Assembly (NCBI RefSeq): GCF_010365305.1 | Contig: NZ_CP048279.1 | Coordinates: 1,364,001-1,428,000, forward strand | Length of the DNA stretch: 64,000 nucleotides | DNA from: Staphylococcus sp. MI 10-1553 | GTDB lineage: Bacteria > Bacillota > Bacilli > Staphylococcales > Staphylococcaceae | Reading direction: 5' to 3' | In this document: piece after piece, positions 40,483-51,089 of the stretch | Layout: each line of letters opens with the position of its first letter | Numbering within the stretch: the stretch's first letter is position 1 | The notes under the pieces: model-generated | Databases searched by the model: none | The model's input: the letters and a program-made list of their open reading frames with translations, nothing else | What the model was told of the DNA's origin: nothing | Position numbers and translations under genes: made by a program

Positions 40483-42183
40483 ATGATTAAATTTTATCAC
40501 AAACTTTTAATCATACTTACAACAATTACTGTTGTAAGTTTTCTCATATTAGGCTTTATTGTACATAATAGTATTTATACGAATACCGTTGAATACGAAA
40601 AGAAATCTCTTCTTAAAGATGCTGAACAAATTCTTGCATTTTATAAAACGGGGAACAATAAACACATTCAAGAACTTGCCAATCATTATCATAGTAATAT
40701 TAAAATCATTGAAAGCGATCAAACGACCGAGTTTAAAGGGGATCGGAAACTTTCAATAGCAGAACGTCAAGATAGTATTTTGCGCCAACTTGAAACGAGA
40801 GAGCCGATTTATCAACTCGATGGTAAACAAGGCTACTATTGGTTTGGACATCAACAAGGTGAGACAAGGATATTAATCACAGGTCATTTTGATATGGTTT
40901 ACGAACTACAACTTCAATTTTGGAAATACTTAATATTAGTAGGGATGATCATTTTAGCGCTTATTTACTTTACAGTGCGTTATATTAACCGAACTTATAT
41001 TCAACCGATTAATGAAGTGTCCTACGCTGCGTCACTCCTTACTGAAGGGAATTTTCGTGTAAGACTGCCTGAAAGTAGTGTGAAAGAGTTGCGTGAATTG
41101 TATGTGACGATTAATGTGTTAGCGCGACGTTTAGAGCAGTTGAATAGTGAACAAAAAATTCAACGTAATCGTCTTGTGACAACACTTGAAAATATTCCTA
41201 GTGCGATATTGATGATAGATAAAAACGGAAAAATCGTTATCGCGAATAAGACATTTTATGAGGTTTTCAATGAATCGACCAATGTAGAAAATCAAGATTA
41301 TGCACAATATTTACATCCAACGATCAAGCAGTTCGTCGTTGAAGGATTCCGAACTGAAAAGGCGATGTACAAACAAGTTGAAATTTCAATTAACCATATT
41401 CATCAAAAGTTCTTTGATACATCGTGTGTGCCCATCTTATCCCGAACGAAAAAGTCATTACAAGGCATGGTCATCGTATTACACGATATTACACAATTGA
41501 AAAAACTAGAAAACTTACGCAGTGAATTTGTGGCGAATGTGTCACATGAATTGAAAACACCGATAACATCGATGAAAGGATTTACCGAAACGCTTATTGA
41601 TGGTGCGAAAAATGATGAAGCCTCTTTAGATATTTTCTTAAACATCATTTTAAAAGAGTCTAATCGTATCGAATCTCTAGTTGAAGATTTACTAGATTTA
41701 TCGAAAATTGAACAAAATACGATGTTAGAAAAGCATTTGATTGATTTGTCCGATGTCGCAAAATCTTCATTTTCAGTCATTCAACCCCTTGCGAATGAAA
41801 AGTCGATTCAATTGATTGATCAAATTGAACCGAATGTGACGGCGATGGCTGACGAAAATAAAATCTCTCAAGTCATAGTGAATTTAATGTCGAATGCGGT
41901 CAACTATTCTCCTGAAAATCGAACGGTTACTTTAGCGGTATATCGAGAGAATCAGCATCCTGTCATTGAAGTGATTGATCAAGGCATTGGCATAGGAGAA
42001 AAAGAAAAGTATCGTATTTTTGAAAGATTTTATCGTGTGGATAAAGCGAGAAGTCGTGATTCAGGTGGCACAGGGTTAGGCTTGTCAATTACGAAACATA
42101 TTATAGAAGCTTATCAAGGTAATATCGAAGTGGCGTCTGAACTCGGAAAAGGTTCGAAATTTAAAGTTGTGTTACCAGAATAA
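40483..42183 (+). CDS. phoR: Sensor histidine kinase PhoR
   Basis: A 566-residue membrane kinase. Transmembrane helices lie at about residues 7-28 and 146-165, enclosing an extracytoplasmic sensor domain. A HAMP segment follows (about 167-220), then a PAS domain (about 235-340), the phospho-acceptor H355 in the HisKA box VSHELKTPITS, and ATPase N, G1 and G2 boxes (NLMSNAVNYS, DQGIGIG, GTGLGLSI). ATG directly follows the phoP stop, so they are translationally linked. A terminator follows. Confidence 0.94.
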   Translation: MIKFYHKLLIILTTITVVSFLILGFIVHNSIYTNTVEYEKKSLLKDAEQILAFYKTGNNKHIQELANHYHSNIKIIESDQTTEFKGDRKLSIAERQDSILRQLETREPIYQLDGKQGYYWFGHQQGETRILITGHFDMVYELQLQFWKYLILVGMIILALIYFTVRYINRTYIQPINEVSYAASLLTEGNFRVRLPESSVKELRELYVTINVLARRLEQLNSEQKIQRNRLVTTLENIPSAILMIDKNGKIVIANKTFYEVFNESTNVENQDYAQYLHPTIKQFVVEGFRTEKAMYKQVEISINHIHQKFFDTSCVPILSRTKKSLQGMVIVLHDITQLKKLENLRSEFVANVSHELKTPITSMKGFTETLIDGAKNDEASLDIFLNIILKESNRIESLVEDLLDLSKIEQNTMLEKHLIDLSDVAKSSFSVIQPLANEKSIQLIDQIEPNVTAMADENKISQVIVNLMSNAVNYSPENRTVTLAVYRENQHPVIEVIDQGIGIGEKEKYRIFERFYRVDKARSRDSGGTGLGLSITKHIIEAYQGNIEVASELGKGSKFKVVLPE

Positions 42184-42195
42184 TATTAAGTTCAC

Positions 42196-42249
42196 AAAAC
42201 GGGAACAGTGATAACGTATACCCCATTCGTTAAAACTGTTCTCGTTTTT
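42196..42249 (+). terminator. phoPR terminator
   Basis: AAAACGGGAACAGT pairs with ACTGTTCTCGTTTT with one mismatch, then Ts. Confidence 0.88.
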
Positions 42250-42424
42250 GCTATGAGTGCACCAAAGAATGGCTTTATAATGATGAAAAAGGTCATATCG
42301 TATCAACTATGGTACAATAGGCGTTCCATTTACTGTTGTGAAGCAGAAGTGTGAGGCTTGTTTTATCGACATGATACATACGGATTATGATAAAATAGAT
42401 ACAAATCACGATGGAGGGAAAAAC

Positions 42425-45052
42425 GTGGACAAACTTATATTGATTGATGGTAATAGTTTAAGTTTTAGAGCTTTTTATGCATTGCCGTTGTTAAAAAATA
42501 AAGCAGGGATTCATACAAATGCCGTGTACGGTTTTGTGCGTTTGTTAGAAAAGATTATCAAAGAAGAACAACCGACACATTTTCTCGTGGCATTCGACGC
42601 TGGAAAAACGACTTTTAGACATGCAACATATCAAGATTATAAAGGGGGACGTCAAAAAACACCACCTGAATTGAGTGAGCAGTTCCCGTATATTCGCCAA
42701 TTAATAGATGCCTATCAAATTCAACGTTATGAACTTGAAAACTATGAAGCAGATGACATTATTGGGACACTGAGTCGTAAAGCAGATCAAGCGGGCATGC
42801 AAACAATCATCATTACAGGGGACCGAGATTTAACACAACTCGCTACAGATCAAGTGACGATTTATTATACGAAAAAAGGTGTGACGGACGTTGATCATTA
42901 CACACCTGAATTGATTGCTGAAAAATATAATGGGCTTACACCTTCTCAAATTATTGATTTAAAAGGCTTAATGGGCGACAGTTCTGATAATATTCCAGGT
43001 GTGGCAGGTGTCGGCGAAAAAACAGCGATGAAACTGTTGAATCAATTTGAAACAGTTGAAGGTGTTTATGACCATATCGATGAAGTGTCAGGTAAAAAGC
43101 TAAAAGAAAAGCTTGAAAATAGTCGTGATGATGCGTTAATGAGCAAAACTTTAGCGACGATTAATTGTGACAGTCCGATTACAGTGTCACTCAAAGACAC
43201 ACGTTTACCTCAAAAAATTGATGAAAGTGCTAAAATCGAACTATTCAAGTCATTAGAATTCCGTCAGTTGCTAGATGGGATGGATATTGAGGCAGACAAT
43301 GCTACGGCGAGTAGAGATTTTGCGCCAACGACAGAGATGTCAAAAGTAGATTTTAGCCAATTGTCAGAAGCGGCTATCCACGTAGAAGTTGCAGGGCCAA
43401 ATTACTTAAAAGACGACTTATTAAAATTCGGGTTATACGATGGGGAACATTATGTGGTGATTCCATTTGACAAAATCACTAAATATCCAGAGTTAGTGGC
43501 TTGGCTAGAAGATGAAACAACTCAAAAATGGGTACATGATGCGAAGAAAACATACATTGCGATGAAACGTTCAGACATCGCCATTCAAAATGTTGTTTTT
43601 GATACGATGTTAGCAAGCTATATTATCGATCCATCACGTACGATTGATGATGTACAATCTGTCATGACCCATTTTGAGCAAACGTTCGTACAAGATGATG
43701 TATTGATTTATGGTAAAGGCAAATCTTTCCACATACCTGAAGATGACGTACTCGACAAACATATTGCTTCCATTTTAGACGCGATTCATGTTGTGCAACC
43801 GCAAATGATGACCATTCTAGAAGATCATGAACAGACATCATTACTCTCAGAAATCGAGTTACCACTTGCGTTCATTTTAAGTGAAATGGAATATATTGGT
43901 ATTCATACCGATATCGACACATTAAAAGAAATGGAAACTGTCATTCAAACAGAGTTGGATCAGTTAATAGATCAAATACATGAACAAGCTGGTGAAAAGT
44001 TTAATATTAACTCACCTAAACAATTAGGTGTCATTTTATTCGAAAAACTAGAGTTGCCAGTCATTAAAAAGACGAAAACGGGTTATTCAACAGCGGTCGA
44101 TGTACTCGAAAAATTGCAAAACGCACATCCAATTATCGACAATATTTTAACGTATCGCACGTTATCGAAACTTCAATCGACTTATGTTGAAGGTTTACAA
44201 AAAGTGATTTGGGATGACGGCTGTATTCATACACGTTTTAATCAAACACTCGCACAAACGGGTCGTCTGTCTTCTGTCGATCCGAACTTGCAAAATATTC
44301 CAATTCGTTTAGAAGAAGGGCGTAAAATTCGTAAAGCGTTTAAGTCTACGCACGATGATTATGTCATTCTTGCGGCGGATTACTCACAAATCGAATTGCG
44401 TGTTTTAGCACATATTACAGGAGACCCGACGTTGCAACAAGCGTTTAATGCTAATGAAGATGTCCATACAACAACAGCGATGAAAGTGTTTAACGTTGCA
44501 GCTGATGAGGTGACTTCATTAATGCGTCGCCAAGCAAAAGCGGTTAACTTTGGTATCGTTTATGGTATTAGTGATTATGGGCTCAGTCAAAGTTTAGGTA
44601 TCACACGTAAAGAAGCACAACAATTCATTGACGATTACTTGAACCATTTTCCAGGTGTAAAAGACTATATGGACAACATTGTGCAAGATGCCAAACAACA
44701 AGGTTATGTTGAGACATTATTAAAACGTCGTCGTTACATTCCGGACATTACGAGTCGTAACTTTAACTTACGTGGATTTGCTGAACGAACTGCGATGAAC
44801 TCACCTATTCAAGGGAGTGCTGCAGATATTATTAAATTAGCGATGGTTCATTTCCACCGTGAAGTGCAACAGACATCGTTTAAAGCTAAATTATTATTAC
44901 AAGTACACGATGAGTTGATTTTTGAAGTGCCGAAAGATGAAGTAGATGAATTCAGCAAATTTGTTGAGAAAATTATGGCTCATGCATTACAATTAGATGT
45001 CCCATTAAGTGTGGAATCAGATTATGGGAAAACGTGGTATGATGCAAAATAG
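42425..45052 (+). CDS. polA: DNA polymerase I
   Basis: An 875-residue repair polymerase that removes RNA primers and fills gaps. An N-terminal 5' nuclease domain (about 1-290) has DGNSLSFRAFY, YEADDIIGT and GDSSDNIPGV. The middle domain has lost the acidic residues of a proofreading exonuclease (VEVAGPN where active enzymes have DTET), as in Bacillus. The polymerase domain has ADYSQIELRVLAH, RRQAKAVNFGIVYG and QVHDELIFE. I chose GTG 42425, 8 bases after GGAGG, matching the staphylococcal N-terminus; a longer frame starting at 42338 has no ribosome site. Confidence 0.96.
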   Translation: MDKLILIDGNSLSFRAFYALPLLKNKAGIHTNAVYGFVRLLEKIIKEEQPTHFLVAFDAGKTTFRHATYQDYKGGRQKTPPELSEQFPYIRQLIDAYQIQRYELENYEADDIIGTLSRKADQAGMQTIIITGDRDLTQLATDQVTIYYTKKGVTDVDHYTPELIAEKYNGLTPSQIIDLKGLMGDSSDNIPGVAGVGEKTAMKLLNQFETVEGVYDHIDEVSGKKLKEKLENSRDDALMSKTLATINCDSPITVSLKDTRLPQKIDESAKIELFKSLEFRQLLDGMDIEADNATASRDFAPTTEMSKVDFSQLSEAAIHVEVAGPNYLKDDLLKFGLYDGEHYVVIPFDKITKYPELVAWLEDETTQKWVHDAKKTYIAMKRSDIAIQNVVFDTMLASYIIDPSRTIDDVQSVMTHFEQTFVQDDVLIYGKGKSFHIPEDDVLDKHIASILDAIHVVQPQMMTILEDHEQTSLLSEIELPLAFILSEMEYIGIHTDIDTLKEMETVIQTELDQLIDQIHEQAGEKFNINSPKQLGVILFEKLELPVIKKTKTGYSTAVDVLEKLQNAHPIIDNILTYRTLSKLQSTYVEGLQKVIWDDGCIHTRFNQTLAQTGRLSSVDPNLQNIPIRLEEGRKIRKAFKSTHDDYVILAADYSQIELRVLAHITGDPTLQQAFNANEDVHTTTAMKVFNVAADEVTSLMRRQAKAVNFGIVYGISDYGLSQSLGITRKEAQQFIDDYLNHFPGVKDYMDNIVQDAKQQGYVETLLKRRRYIPDITSRNFNLRGFAERTAMNSPIQGSAADIIKLAMVHFHREVQQTSFKAKLLLQVHDELIFEVPKDEVDEFSKFVEKIMAHALQLDVPLSVESDYGKTWYDAK

Positions 45053-45071
45053 AAAGTAGGTAAGACAATCA

Positions 45072-45944
45072 ATGCCAGAATTACCAGAAGTCGAACATGT
45101 CAAACGTGGCATTACGCCTCACATTATGCAACAAAAGATTACAGATGTAACGTTTTCTGAACCTGTCAAACGAGGCAAGTTAGAAGGGAAAGAAACAATT
45201 ATTAAAGGGATTGACCTTGATGATTTTGTGAATTATGCGGTTGGTTTTGAGATTACAGATGTGCAACGCCGCAGTAAATATATATTATTTCGTATCCAAA
45301 ATGGGAATGTTGTGCGTACATTGATTTCTCATTTAGGGATGGCAGGTGCATTCTTTGTCGTGCAATCGCTTGATGACATTGCGATACCGAATTTTCGAAA
45401 GCATTGGCAAGTTGTTTTTCATTTAGAAAATGGCATTAAATTAGTCTATTCAGATATTCGCCGGTTTGGTGAGATCCGTAATGTAAAAAGTTTAGAGGCT
45501 TATCCTTCAATTTTAGAGATTGCGCCTGAACCTTTTGAACAAGAAGCATTGGCCCATTATCTTGCCAAAAGTGATGAAAAGAAATATTTAAACAAAGCGA
45601 TTAAGCCATTTATACTGGATCATCGTGTGATATCGGGTTGCGGAAATATTTATGCATGTGAAGCGCTGTTTGACGCACAAATTCATCCAGAAAGAATAGT
45701 AAAAGACTTGTCAGTAGCGGAAAAGACAAAGTTATTTAATAGTGTAGTAAAAGTTTTAGAAATGGGTATTTTAAATGGCGGGACAAGTGTGTCGGATTAC
45801 GTACATGCTGATGGTCAAAGAGGTACCATGCAAGATCATTTGAAAGTTTATAAACAAAAGCGCTGTGCTACGTGTGAAGCAGCGATTGAAACGGTTATTA
45901 TTTCAGGACGAAATACACATTTTTGTCCAAATTGCCAAAGTTAG
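45072..45944 (+). CDS. mutM: Formamidopyrimidine-DNA glycosylase
   Basis: A 290-residue Fpg that removes 8-oxoguanine and nicks the DNA. The invariant PELPEVE start gives the catalytic Pro2 and Glu3. A helix-two-turn-helix lies in the middle with [13 protein letters not shown]. The C-terminal zinc finger has Cys pairs in CATC and CPNC, with the DNA-contacting QRGT and GRNTHFC parts. It lies 19 bases after polA and 13 before coaE, so polA-mutM-coaE is probably one repair-linked operon. Confidence 0.97.
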   Translation: MPELPEVEHVKRGITPHIMQQKITDVTFSEPVKRGKLEGKETIIKGIDLDDFVNYAVGFEITDVQRRSKYILFRIQNGNVVRTLISHLGMAGAFFVVQSLDDIAIPNFRKHWQVVFHLENGIKLVYSDIRRFGEIRNVKSLEAYPSILEIAPEPFEQEALAHYLAKSDEKKYLNKAIKPFILDHRVISGCGNIYACEALFDAQIHPERIVKDLSVAEKTKLFNSVVKVLEMGILNGGTSVSDYVHADGQRGTMQDHLKVYKQKRCATCEAAIETVIISGRNTHFCPNCQS

Positions 45945-45957
45945 GATAGGTGAAATT

Positions 45958-46581
45958 ATGTCCAAAGTCATTGGATTAACAGGTGGAATTGCTACTGGAA
46001 AATCAACAGTGGCTGAATTACTCGCAATACATGGTTTTAAAATCGTCGACGCAGATGTTGCAGCACGGAAAGCAGTTGCAAAAGGGACAGAAGGTTTAAA
46101 AAAAGTTCAAGAGCTATTTGGCGATGAAGCGATCAACGAAGATGGCGACATGAATCGTGCATACGTCGGTCAACAAGTGTTCTATGATGATGAAAAAAGA
46201 AAACAACTCAATGCGATTGTGCATCCAATTGTCGGCAAAATGATGAATCAAGAGCGTGACCAATATTTAGCAGAAGGTCACAATGTCATTATGGATATTC
46301 CACTGTTATATGAAAATCATTTGGAAGACACGGTAGATGAAGTTTGGCTCGTTTATGCGTCTGAACCGATACAACTCGATCGATTAATGGCACGTAATGA
46401 CTTGTCTATAGAAGATGCGAAAGCAAGAATTTATAGCCAAATTTCAATTGATAAAAAGAGTCGAATGGCGGATGTCGTCATTGATAATTTGGGTTCTAAG
46501 TTGGAATTAAAGCAAAATTTAGAACAGATTTTAGTGGATAAAGGGTTTTTAGAAGCTTATCATAGCGACTCAGAAGAATAG
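45958..46581 (+). CDS. coaE: Dephospho-CoA kinase
   Basis: A 207-residue P-loop kinase for the last step of coenzyme A synthesis. The Walker A motif [10 protein letters not shown] is at residues 9-18. VDADVAAR and DIPLLYEN are further family motifs. ATG 45958 follows AGGATAGGTGA; an overlapping longer frame inside mutM is not needed. A terminator follows. Confidence 0.97.
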   Translation: MSKVIGLTGGIATGKSTVAELLAIHGFKIVDADVAARKAVAKGTEGLKKVQELFGDEAINEDGDMNRAYVGQQVFYDDEKRKQLNAIVHPIVGKMMNQERDQYLAEGHNVIMDIPLLYENHLEDTVDEVWLVYASEPIQLDRLMARNDLSIEDAKARIYSQISIDKKSRMADVVIDNLGSKLELKQNLEQILVDKGFLEAYHSDSEE

Positions 46582-46611
46582 ATTTTACGATTATCATCAA
46601 TATTAAAAATG

Positions 46612-46658
46612 AATTCAGGAGTTTGGATATGTGTCTGTCTAAGCACCTGAATTTTTTT
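46612..46658 (+). terminator. coaE terminator
   Basis: ATTCAGG pairs with CCTGAAT around a long loop, followed by a T run. Confidence 0.8.
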
Positions 46659-46709
46659 GCGTTTTATGATTGTTTTGGCTGATGAAGTACAATAACAAAA
46701 AATAATAGT

Positions 46710-46723
46710 GGAAAACGGTTTCA
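46710..46723 (+). promoter_or_regulatory. cre-like site at the gapB promoter
   Basis: GGAAAACGGTTTCA is a close cre match. The -10 TATACT is at 46741-46746, so the site covers the -35 position. That arrangement would block transcription when sugar is plentiful, as expected for a gluconeogenic gene. Confidence 0.55.
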
Positions 46724-46788
46724 TTTCGTCGCTATTGTGATATACTGTTAATTATAAGTATAACACATTGATAAGGAGTGCTTTAAAC

Positions 46789-47805
46789 ATGACGACAAAG
46801 ATTGCGATTAACGGTCTGGGGCGTATCGGCCGTATGGTTCTAAGAGTGGCATTAAATAGAGAAGATGTTGAAGTTGTAGCGATCAATGCAAGCTATCCAC
46901 CTGAAACAATTGCGCATCTCATTAAGTATGACACAACACACGGACGTTTTAATCAGACGGTTGAATCGATTGAAGACGGCATACAAGTGAACGGTAAAAA
47001 AATTAAACTTGTGTCAGATCGTAATCCTGAAAATTTACCATGGGCAGCATTAGATATTGATATCGTGGTAGAAGCAACAGGTAAATTTAATCATGGCGAT
47101 AAAGCAGATGCCCACATTCGAGCAGGTGCTAAAAAGGTGATTTTAACAGGACCTTCAAAAGGAGGAAACGTACAAACAATTGTTAAAGGTGTGAATGACC
47201 AAGATATCGATACAGAACGTTATGACATCTTTAGTAACGCATCTTGTACAACAAACTGTTTAGCACCAATTGCAAAATTATTAAATGATCGTTTTGGAAT
47301 CGAAAATGGCTTAATGACTACAGTACATGCCGTGACGAACGACCAAAACAATTTAGACAATCCACACAAAGATTTACGTCGTGCACGTGCAGCTTTTGAA
47401 AGCATCATTCCAACATCAACAGGTGCAGCGAAAGCACTCGCACTTGTTTTACCAGAACTTGAAGGAAAAATGCACGGAATGGCGTTACGCGTTCCAACTA
47501 AAAATGTTTCACTCGTTGACCTAGTCGTCGATTTAAAACAATCTGTGACTAAAGAAGAAGTGAATCAATTATTTAAAAACAACGATTTAAATGGTGTTGT
47601 CGCTGTTTCGGATGAGCCATTAGTATCGGATGATTTCACGACTGATGCACACTCAGCAATTGTTGACACACTTTCAACTATCGTCATGGGAGATCGTAAA
47701 GTTAAAGTACTCGCATGGTATGACAATGAATGGGGTTATTCAACGAGAGTTGTCGACGTGTTACAACAAATCGCTGCTCAAATTCCAAGCACAGTTGTAC
47801 AATAA
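46789..47805 (+). CDS. gapB: Glyceraldehyde-3-phosphate dehydrogenase GapB
   Basis: A 338-residue GAPDH. In Bacillus and Staphylococcus this second enzyme works in the gluconeogenic direction with NADP. The Rossmann start INGLGRIGR, the catalytic cysteine in SNASCTTNCLAP (about residue 152) and WYDNEWGYSTR are present. Location between coaE and nrdR is that of staphylococcal gapB, not gapA, which lies with the glycolytic operon. AAGGAG sets ATG 46789. Confidence 0.95.
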   Translation: MTTKIAINGLGRIGRMVLRVALNREDVEVVAINASYPPETIAHLIKYDTTHGRFNQTVESIEDGIQVNGKKIKLVSDRNPENLPWAALDIDIVVEATGKFNHGDKADAHIRAGAKKVILTGPSKGGNVQTIVKGVNDQDIDTERYDIFSNASCTTNCLAPIAKLLNDRFGIENGLMTTVHAVTNDQNNLDNPHKDLRRARAAFESIIPTSTGAAKALALVLPELEGKMHGMALRVPTKNVSLVDLVVDLKQSVTKEEVNQLFKNNDLNGVVAVSDEPLVSDDFTTDAHSAIVDTLSTIVMGDRKVKVLAWYDNEWGYSTRVVDVLQQIAAQIPSTVVQ

Positions 47806-47814
47806 ATCAAATAT

Positions 47815-47850
47815 AAAAAAGTCGATGAGCAATGAATCATCGACTTTTTT
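47815..47850 (+). terminator. gapB terminator
   Basis: AAAAAAGTCGATGA and TCATCGACTTTTTT form a perfect stem usable in both directions. Confidence 0.92.
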
Positions 47851-48001
47851 GTTTATCTGGATAGTAAGATGGTAAATGAAACAGATGCGTTTCTTTTCAG
47901 TCAAGACGCAATGATGTACGTCAGTTATCACCTAACTTTTGAAATCATGTCGTTTCATAGTATAATGAAACAAAAACTATGACTAAGAAGGTGACAAAGT
48001 C

Positions 48002-48469
48002 GTGAAATGTCCAAAATGCAATCATACCCAATCTCGAGTAGTGGATTCGAGACATGCAGATGATATGAATGCAATTAGAAGAAGACGTGAATGTGACAAT
48101 TGTGGTACACGTTTCACTACTTTTGAACACATAGAAATGAGTCCGCTCATCGTCGTAAAAAAAGATGGTACACGCGAACAGTTCAATCGAGAAAAAATAT
48201 TAAATGGTTTAGTACGCTCGTGTGAAAAGCGACCAGTCCGTTTCCAACAATTAGAAGAAATTACGAATCAAGTCGAATGGAAATTGCGTGAAGAAGGCAT
48301 TGCAGAAGTGTCTTCTAGAGATATTGGAGAGTATGTAATGGATTTATTGATGCATGTTGACCAAGTATCTTATGTCCGATTTGCCTCTGTATATCGTGAA
48401 TTTAAAGATGTGGATCAATTATTACAATCTATGCAAGGGATATTGAAAGAAAACAAGCGGAGTGAATAA
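48002..48469 (+). CDS. nrdR: Transcriptional repressor NrdR
   Basis: A 155-residue repressor of ribonucleotide reductase genes that senses ATP and dATP. The zinc ribbon uses C3, C6, C31 and C34. An ATP-cone domain follows (about residues 49-139), beginning with [16 protein letters not shown]. The start is GTG, 8 bases after AGAAGGTG. It sits 3 bases from dnaB, so nrdR-dnaB-dnaI are co-transcribed and link dNTP supply with replication initiation. Confidence 0.96.
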   Translation: MKCPKCNHTQSRVVDSRHADDMNAIRRRRECDNCGTRFTTFEHIEMSPLIVVKKDGTREQFNREKILNGLVRSCEKRPVRFQQLEEITNQVEWKLREEGIAEVSSRDIGEYVMDLLMHVDQVSYVRFASVYREFKDVDQLLQSMQGILKENKRSE

Positions 48470-48472
48470 CGA

Positions 48473-49846
48473 ATGAATCAATTTATGTATCAAAATCAGT
48501 TAAGTCCGCACGATGGATTTATCGTCATGCGTCCATTTCAATATCATGCAGTTCACTATGATATTTTGAATCGGTTATTCACACCGTTAATCGGTGCTGA
48601 AGCAATCGGTGTGTACCAATTTTTAAACCAATTTGAGTCTGCTACGTTCGACCAAGGTTTTACACATTATACAATTATGTCAGAATTAAAACTGAGTCTC
48701 GGTCGTTTTAGAGAGTTTTTAGATTTGTTGGAAGGCATAGGGCTCTTAAAAACGTTCGTCCGTCAATCTGAAAATACGACACGATTTGTGTATGAACTGA
48801 TACCACCGCCCACACCAGAGCGTTTTTTTAATGATCCGATGTTGTCGATTTATTTTTATGAAGTTGTCGGACAGGAACGGTATCATACATTGAAAAATTA
48901 TTTTATACCAACACAACTAGATTTGGCGGGATTTTCAAATGTGACGAAAAAGTTCACGGATGTTTTTAAAGTGCCTAAACAACAAGTGGTAACTTCAGAT
49001 GTAGCGCTCAAAGCATCGCAATATCAAGGTGTTGATTTAACAGATGTGACGTTTGATTTTGAATTGTTAGCCGATATGTTGCAGACACATTATGTAAGTC
49101 AAGCAATTTTATCTGAACCAACAAAATCGCTTATCGTTCAATTGGCGACACTATATCGTTTATCTCCTGATGTGATGAAAACGATTATTTTGAAATCGCT
49201 CAATGCAGATCAGTCTTTATCCGTTAAAGATTTACGCAAACAAGCACAAAGTTACTATTTAATGGAACATCAACAACAATTACCATCATTACAACCGCAA
49301 GTGACAGCGACCGTTTCAGAACAAACGTCTCAAGCACAAGAAGAATCGGTGTCAAATTGGGATGAGTGGTTTGATTTAATGGATCAAACGAGTCCGATTG
49401 TTATGCTCACGGAATATGGTGGTTCTGAGCCACCTCGTTACCAAAAAGACATGGTGGAAGAATTAGTGCAACGTGAAGGCTTTAATTTCGGGGTCATCAA
49501 TATATTATTGCAGTATGTGATGCAAAAAACGGATAATAACTTGCCGGAAAAATATGTCTATTCCGTTGGTTCAACATGGAAAAAAAGTGGTGTGACGGAC
49601 GCGCGTTCTGCATATGAAAAGGCGATGGAAATTCAAAAAAACCAGGAAAAATCGAAACAAAAACGGATGGAAAGCTACACTCAAAACGCAAATGGTAAAT
49701 TTTATAACAAAAAAGAAAAACAACCGCGTTGGGTGACGCATCCAGAAGAATACGAACAAAAAGAAGAAGATCAAGAAGCATTGGAAAAAGATCGTGCAGC
49801 GTTCTTGAAAAGATTAGAACAAAAGAGAAGGGCGGGTGAAGATTAA
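48473..49846 (+). CDS. dnaB: Replication initiation and membrane attachment protein DnaB
   Basis: A 457-residue Firmicutes DnaB (not the replicative helicase), which helps load the helicase at oriC and tethers the origin to the membrane. The N-terminal winged-helix-like region is followed by a DnaB/DnaD domain in the C-terminal half, with VEELVQREGFNFGVINILLQYV near residues 327-348. It ends in a highly charged Lys/Glu tail. There is no P-loop, as expected. Its stop overlaps the dnaI start by one base. Confidence 0.94.
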   Translation: MNQFMYQNQLSPHDGFIVMRPFQYHAVHYDILNRLFTPLIGAEAIGVYQFLNQFESATFDQGFTHYTIMSELKLSLGRFREFLDLLEGIGLLKTFVRQSENTTRFVYELIPPPTPERFFNDPMLSIYFYEVVGQERYHTLKNYFIPTQLDLAGFSNVTKKFTDVFKVPKQQVVTSDVALKASQYQGVDLTDVTFDFELLADMLQTHYVSQAILSEPTKSLIVQLATLYRLSPDVMKTIILKSLNADQSLSVKDLRKQAQSYYLMEHQQQLPSLQPQVTATVSEQTSQAQEESVSNWDEWFDLMDQTSPIVMLTEYGGSEPPRYQKDMVEELVQREGFNFGVINILLQYVMQKTDNNLPEKYVYSVGSTWKKSGVTDARSAYEKAMEIQKNQEKSKQKRMESYTQNANGKFYNKKEKQPRWVTHPEEYEQKEEDQEALEKDRAAFLKRLEQKRRAGED

Positions 49847-50769
49847 TGAAAAGTTTCAAAAGTATCGTCGGTGGCAATCATGCTTTTGAACAAAAGATTC
49901 AACAGATTAAAAAGCAAGTGTTAGCAGATCCAGATGTGAAAGCATTTTTAGCCGAACACCAATCTGAAGTAACGAACCGTATGATTGAGGAAGATTTGAA
50001 TATTTTACAGGAATATAAAGATCAGCAAAAGCGTTACGACGGGACACATACATTCGAGAATTGTCCTAATTTTGTAAAAGGTCACATTCCTGAATTGTAT
50101 ATTGATCAACAGCACATCAAAATTCGTTACAAGCCTTGCCCATGTAAAATCAGGCACGACGAGGAACAAAATGCGAAAAGTATGATTACTTCATTTCATA
50201 TGCATCCAGATACGTTAAATGCCAAAATTAAAGATATTTATATGACAAGACGCAATCGTTTAGATTTAGCGATGCAGTTAGACGATTTAATTGATGCAAT
50301 TATTGAAAAGCGTCCGGTCAAAGGTTTTTATTTATATGGTGAGTTCGGTACAGGGAAGTCTTTTATTTTAGGTGCGATTGCGAACGAGTTGAAAAATAAC
50401 CGTATCCCATCAATGATTATTTATGTACCAGAGTTTATTCGGACGTTGAAAAATGGTTTTAAAGATGGCACGACTGCGAAACGTATTGAACAAGTTCGTG
50501 AAGCGCGCGTATTATTTTTAGACGATTTAGGTGCTGAAGATATGACACCATGGGTACGTGATGAGGTGCTCGGTCCTATTTTACATTACCGTATGATTCA
50601 AGAACTTCCTACATTTTTCAGCTCAAATATGAATTTTGAAGAGTTAGAAACTCATTTAGCTGATACAAAAAATGGTGTCGATCGAATGAAAGCAAAACGT
50701 ATTATGGAACGTGTGAAAACTTTGAGTATGCCTTATTTACTTGAAGGGGAAAATTATCGTAAGCATTGA
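49846..50769 (+). CDS. dnaI: Primosomal helicase loader DnaI
   Basis: A 307-residue AAA+ ATPase loading the replicative helicase. An N-terminal zinc-binding region with Cys and His residues (CPNF, CPCKIRH) is followed by the AAA+ core. Walker A is GEFGTGKSF with Lys171, Walker B is VLFLDDLGAE, and an arginine finger region lies near the C-terminus. Coupled to dnaB. No terminator lies between it and the thrS leader, but the T box provides one. Confidence 0.95.
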   Translation: MKSFKSIVGGNHAFEQKIQQIKKQVLADPDVKAFLAEHQSEVTNRMIEEDLNILQEYKDQQKRYDGTHTFENCPNFVKGHIPELYIDQQHIKIRYKPCPCKIRHDEEQNAKSMITSFHMHPDTLNAKIKDIYMTRRNRLDLAMQLDDLIDAIIEKRPVKGFYLYGEFGTGKSFILGAIANELKNNRIPSMIIYVPEFIRTLKNGFKDGTTAKRIEQVREARVLFLDDLGAEDMTPWVRDEVLGPILHYRMIQELPTFFSSNMNFEELETHLADTKNGVDRMKAKRIMERVKTLSMPYLLEGENYRKH

Positions 50770-50794
50770 AAATTTTAAATTTAGCGTTATAATA

Positions 50795-51050
50795 TGTATA
50801 TAAATCAATAATGTTGCTAAAGTTTGAGGATATGATATCGGTATCGCTATGGTACAGGGAACTACTGTGATTGAGAATGTAGTGCATAGTCATCGATGTT
50901 ACTCCCTCTATGGATAAATGGTGTTTGTAATGAATGCCCGGCTCAAGACCGTTATCTTATGTAGAGATGTCACAGGATAGGTATGTGACAAATTAGGGTG
51001 GTAACACGAAAACCTCGTCCCTTTTTGTTGGGATGGGGGTTTTTTATTTT
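50795..51050 (+). promoter_or_regulatory. T-box leader of thrS
   Basis: The conserved T-box sequence AGGGTGGTAACACG is at 50995-51008. It is followed by a terminator: CCTCGTCCC pairs with GGGATGGGGG at 51013-51039, then a T run. The 5' part folds into a long stem I. Uncharged tRNA-Thr would stabilise the antiterminator and allow thrS transcription. I did not assign the specifier codon with certainty. Confidence 0.92.
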
Positions 51051-51089
51051 CTTCAATTTTAAGCAAAAAATGTGAAATGGAGGATTATT

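Noticed and set aside
42338..42424. N-terminal extension of PolA
   Set aside because: It has no ribosome site, and the extra residues do not fit DNA polymerase I; GTG 42425 with GGAGG does.
49497..49877. Minus-strand frame opposite the end of dnaB
   Set aside because: Its composition mirrors the Lys/Glu-rich dnaB tail, it has no ribosome site, and it overlaps two well-supported genes.
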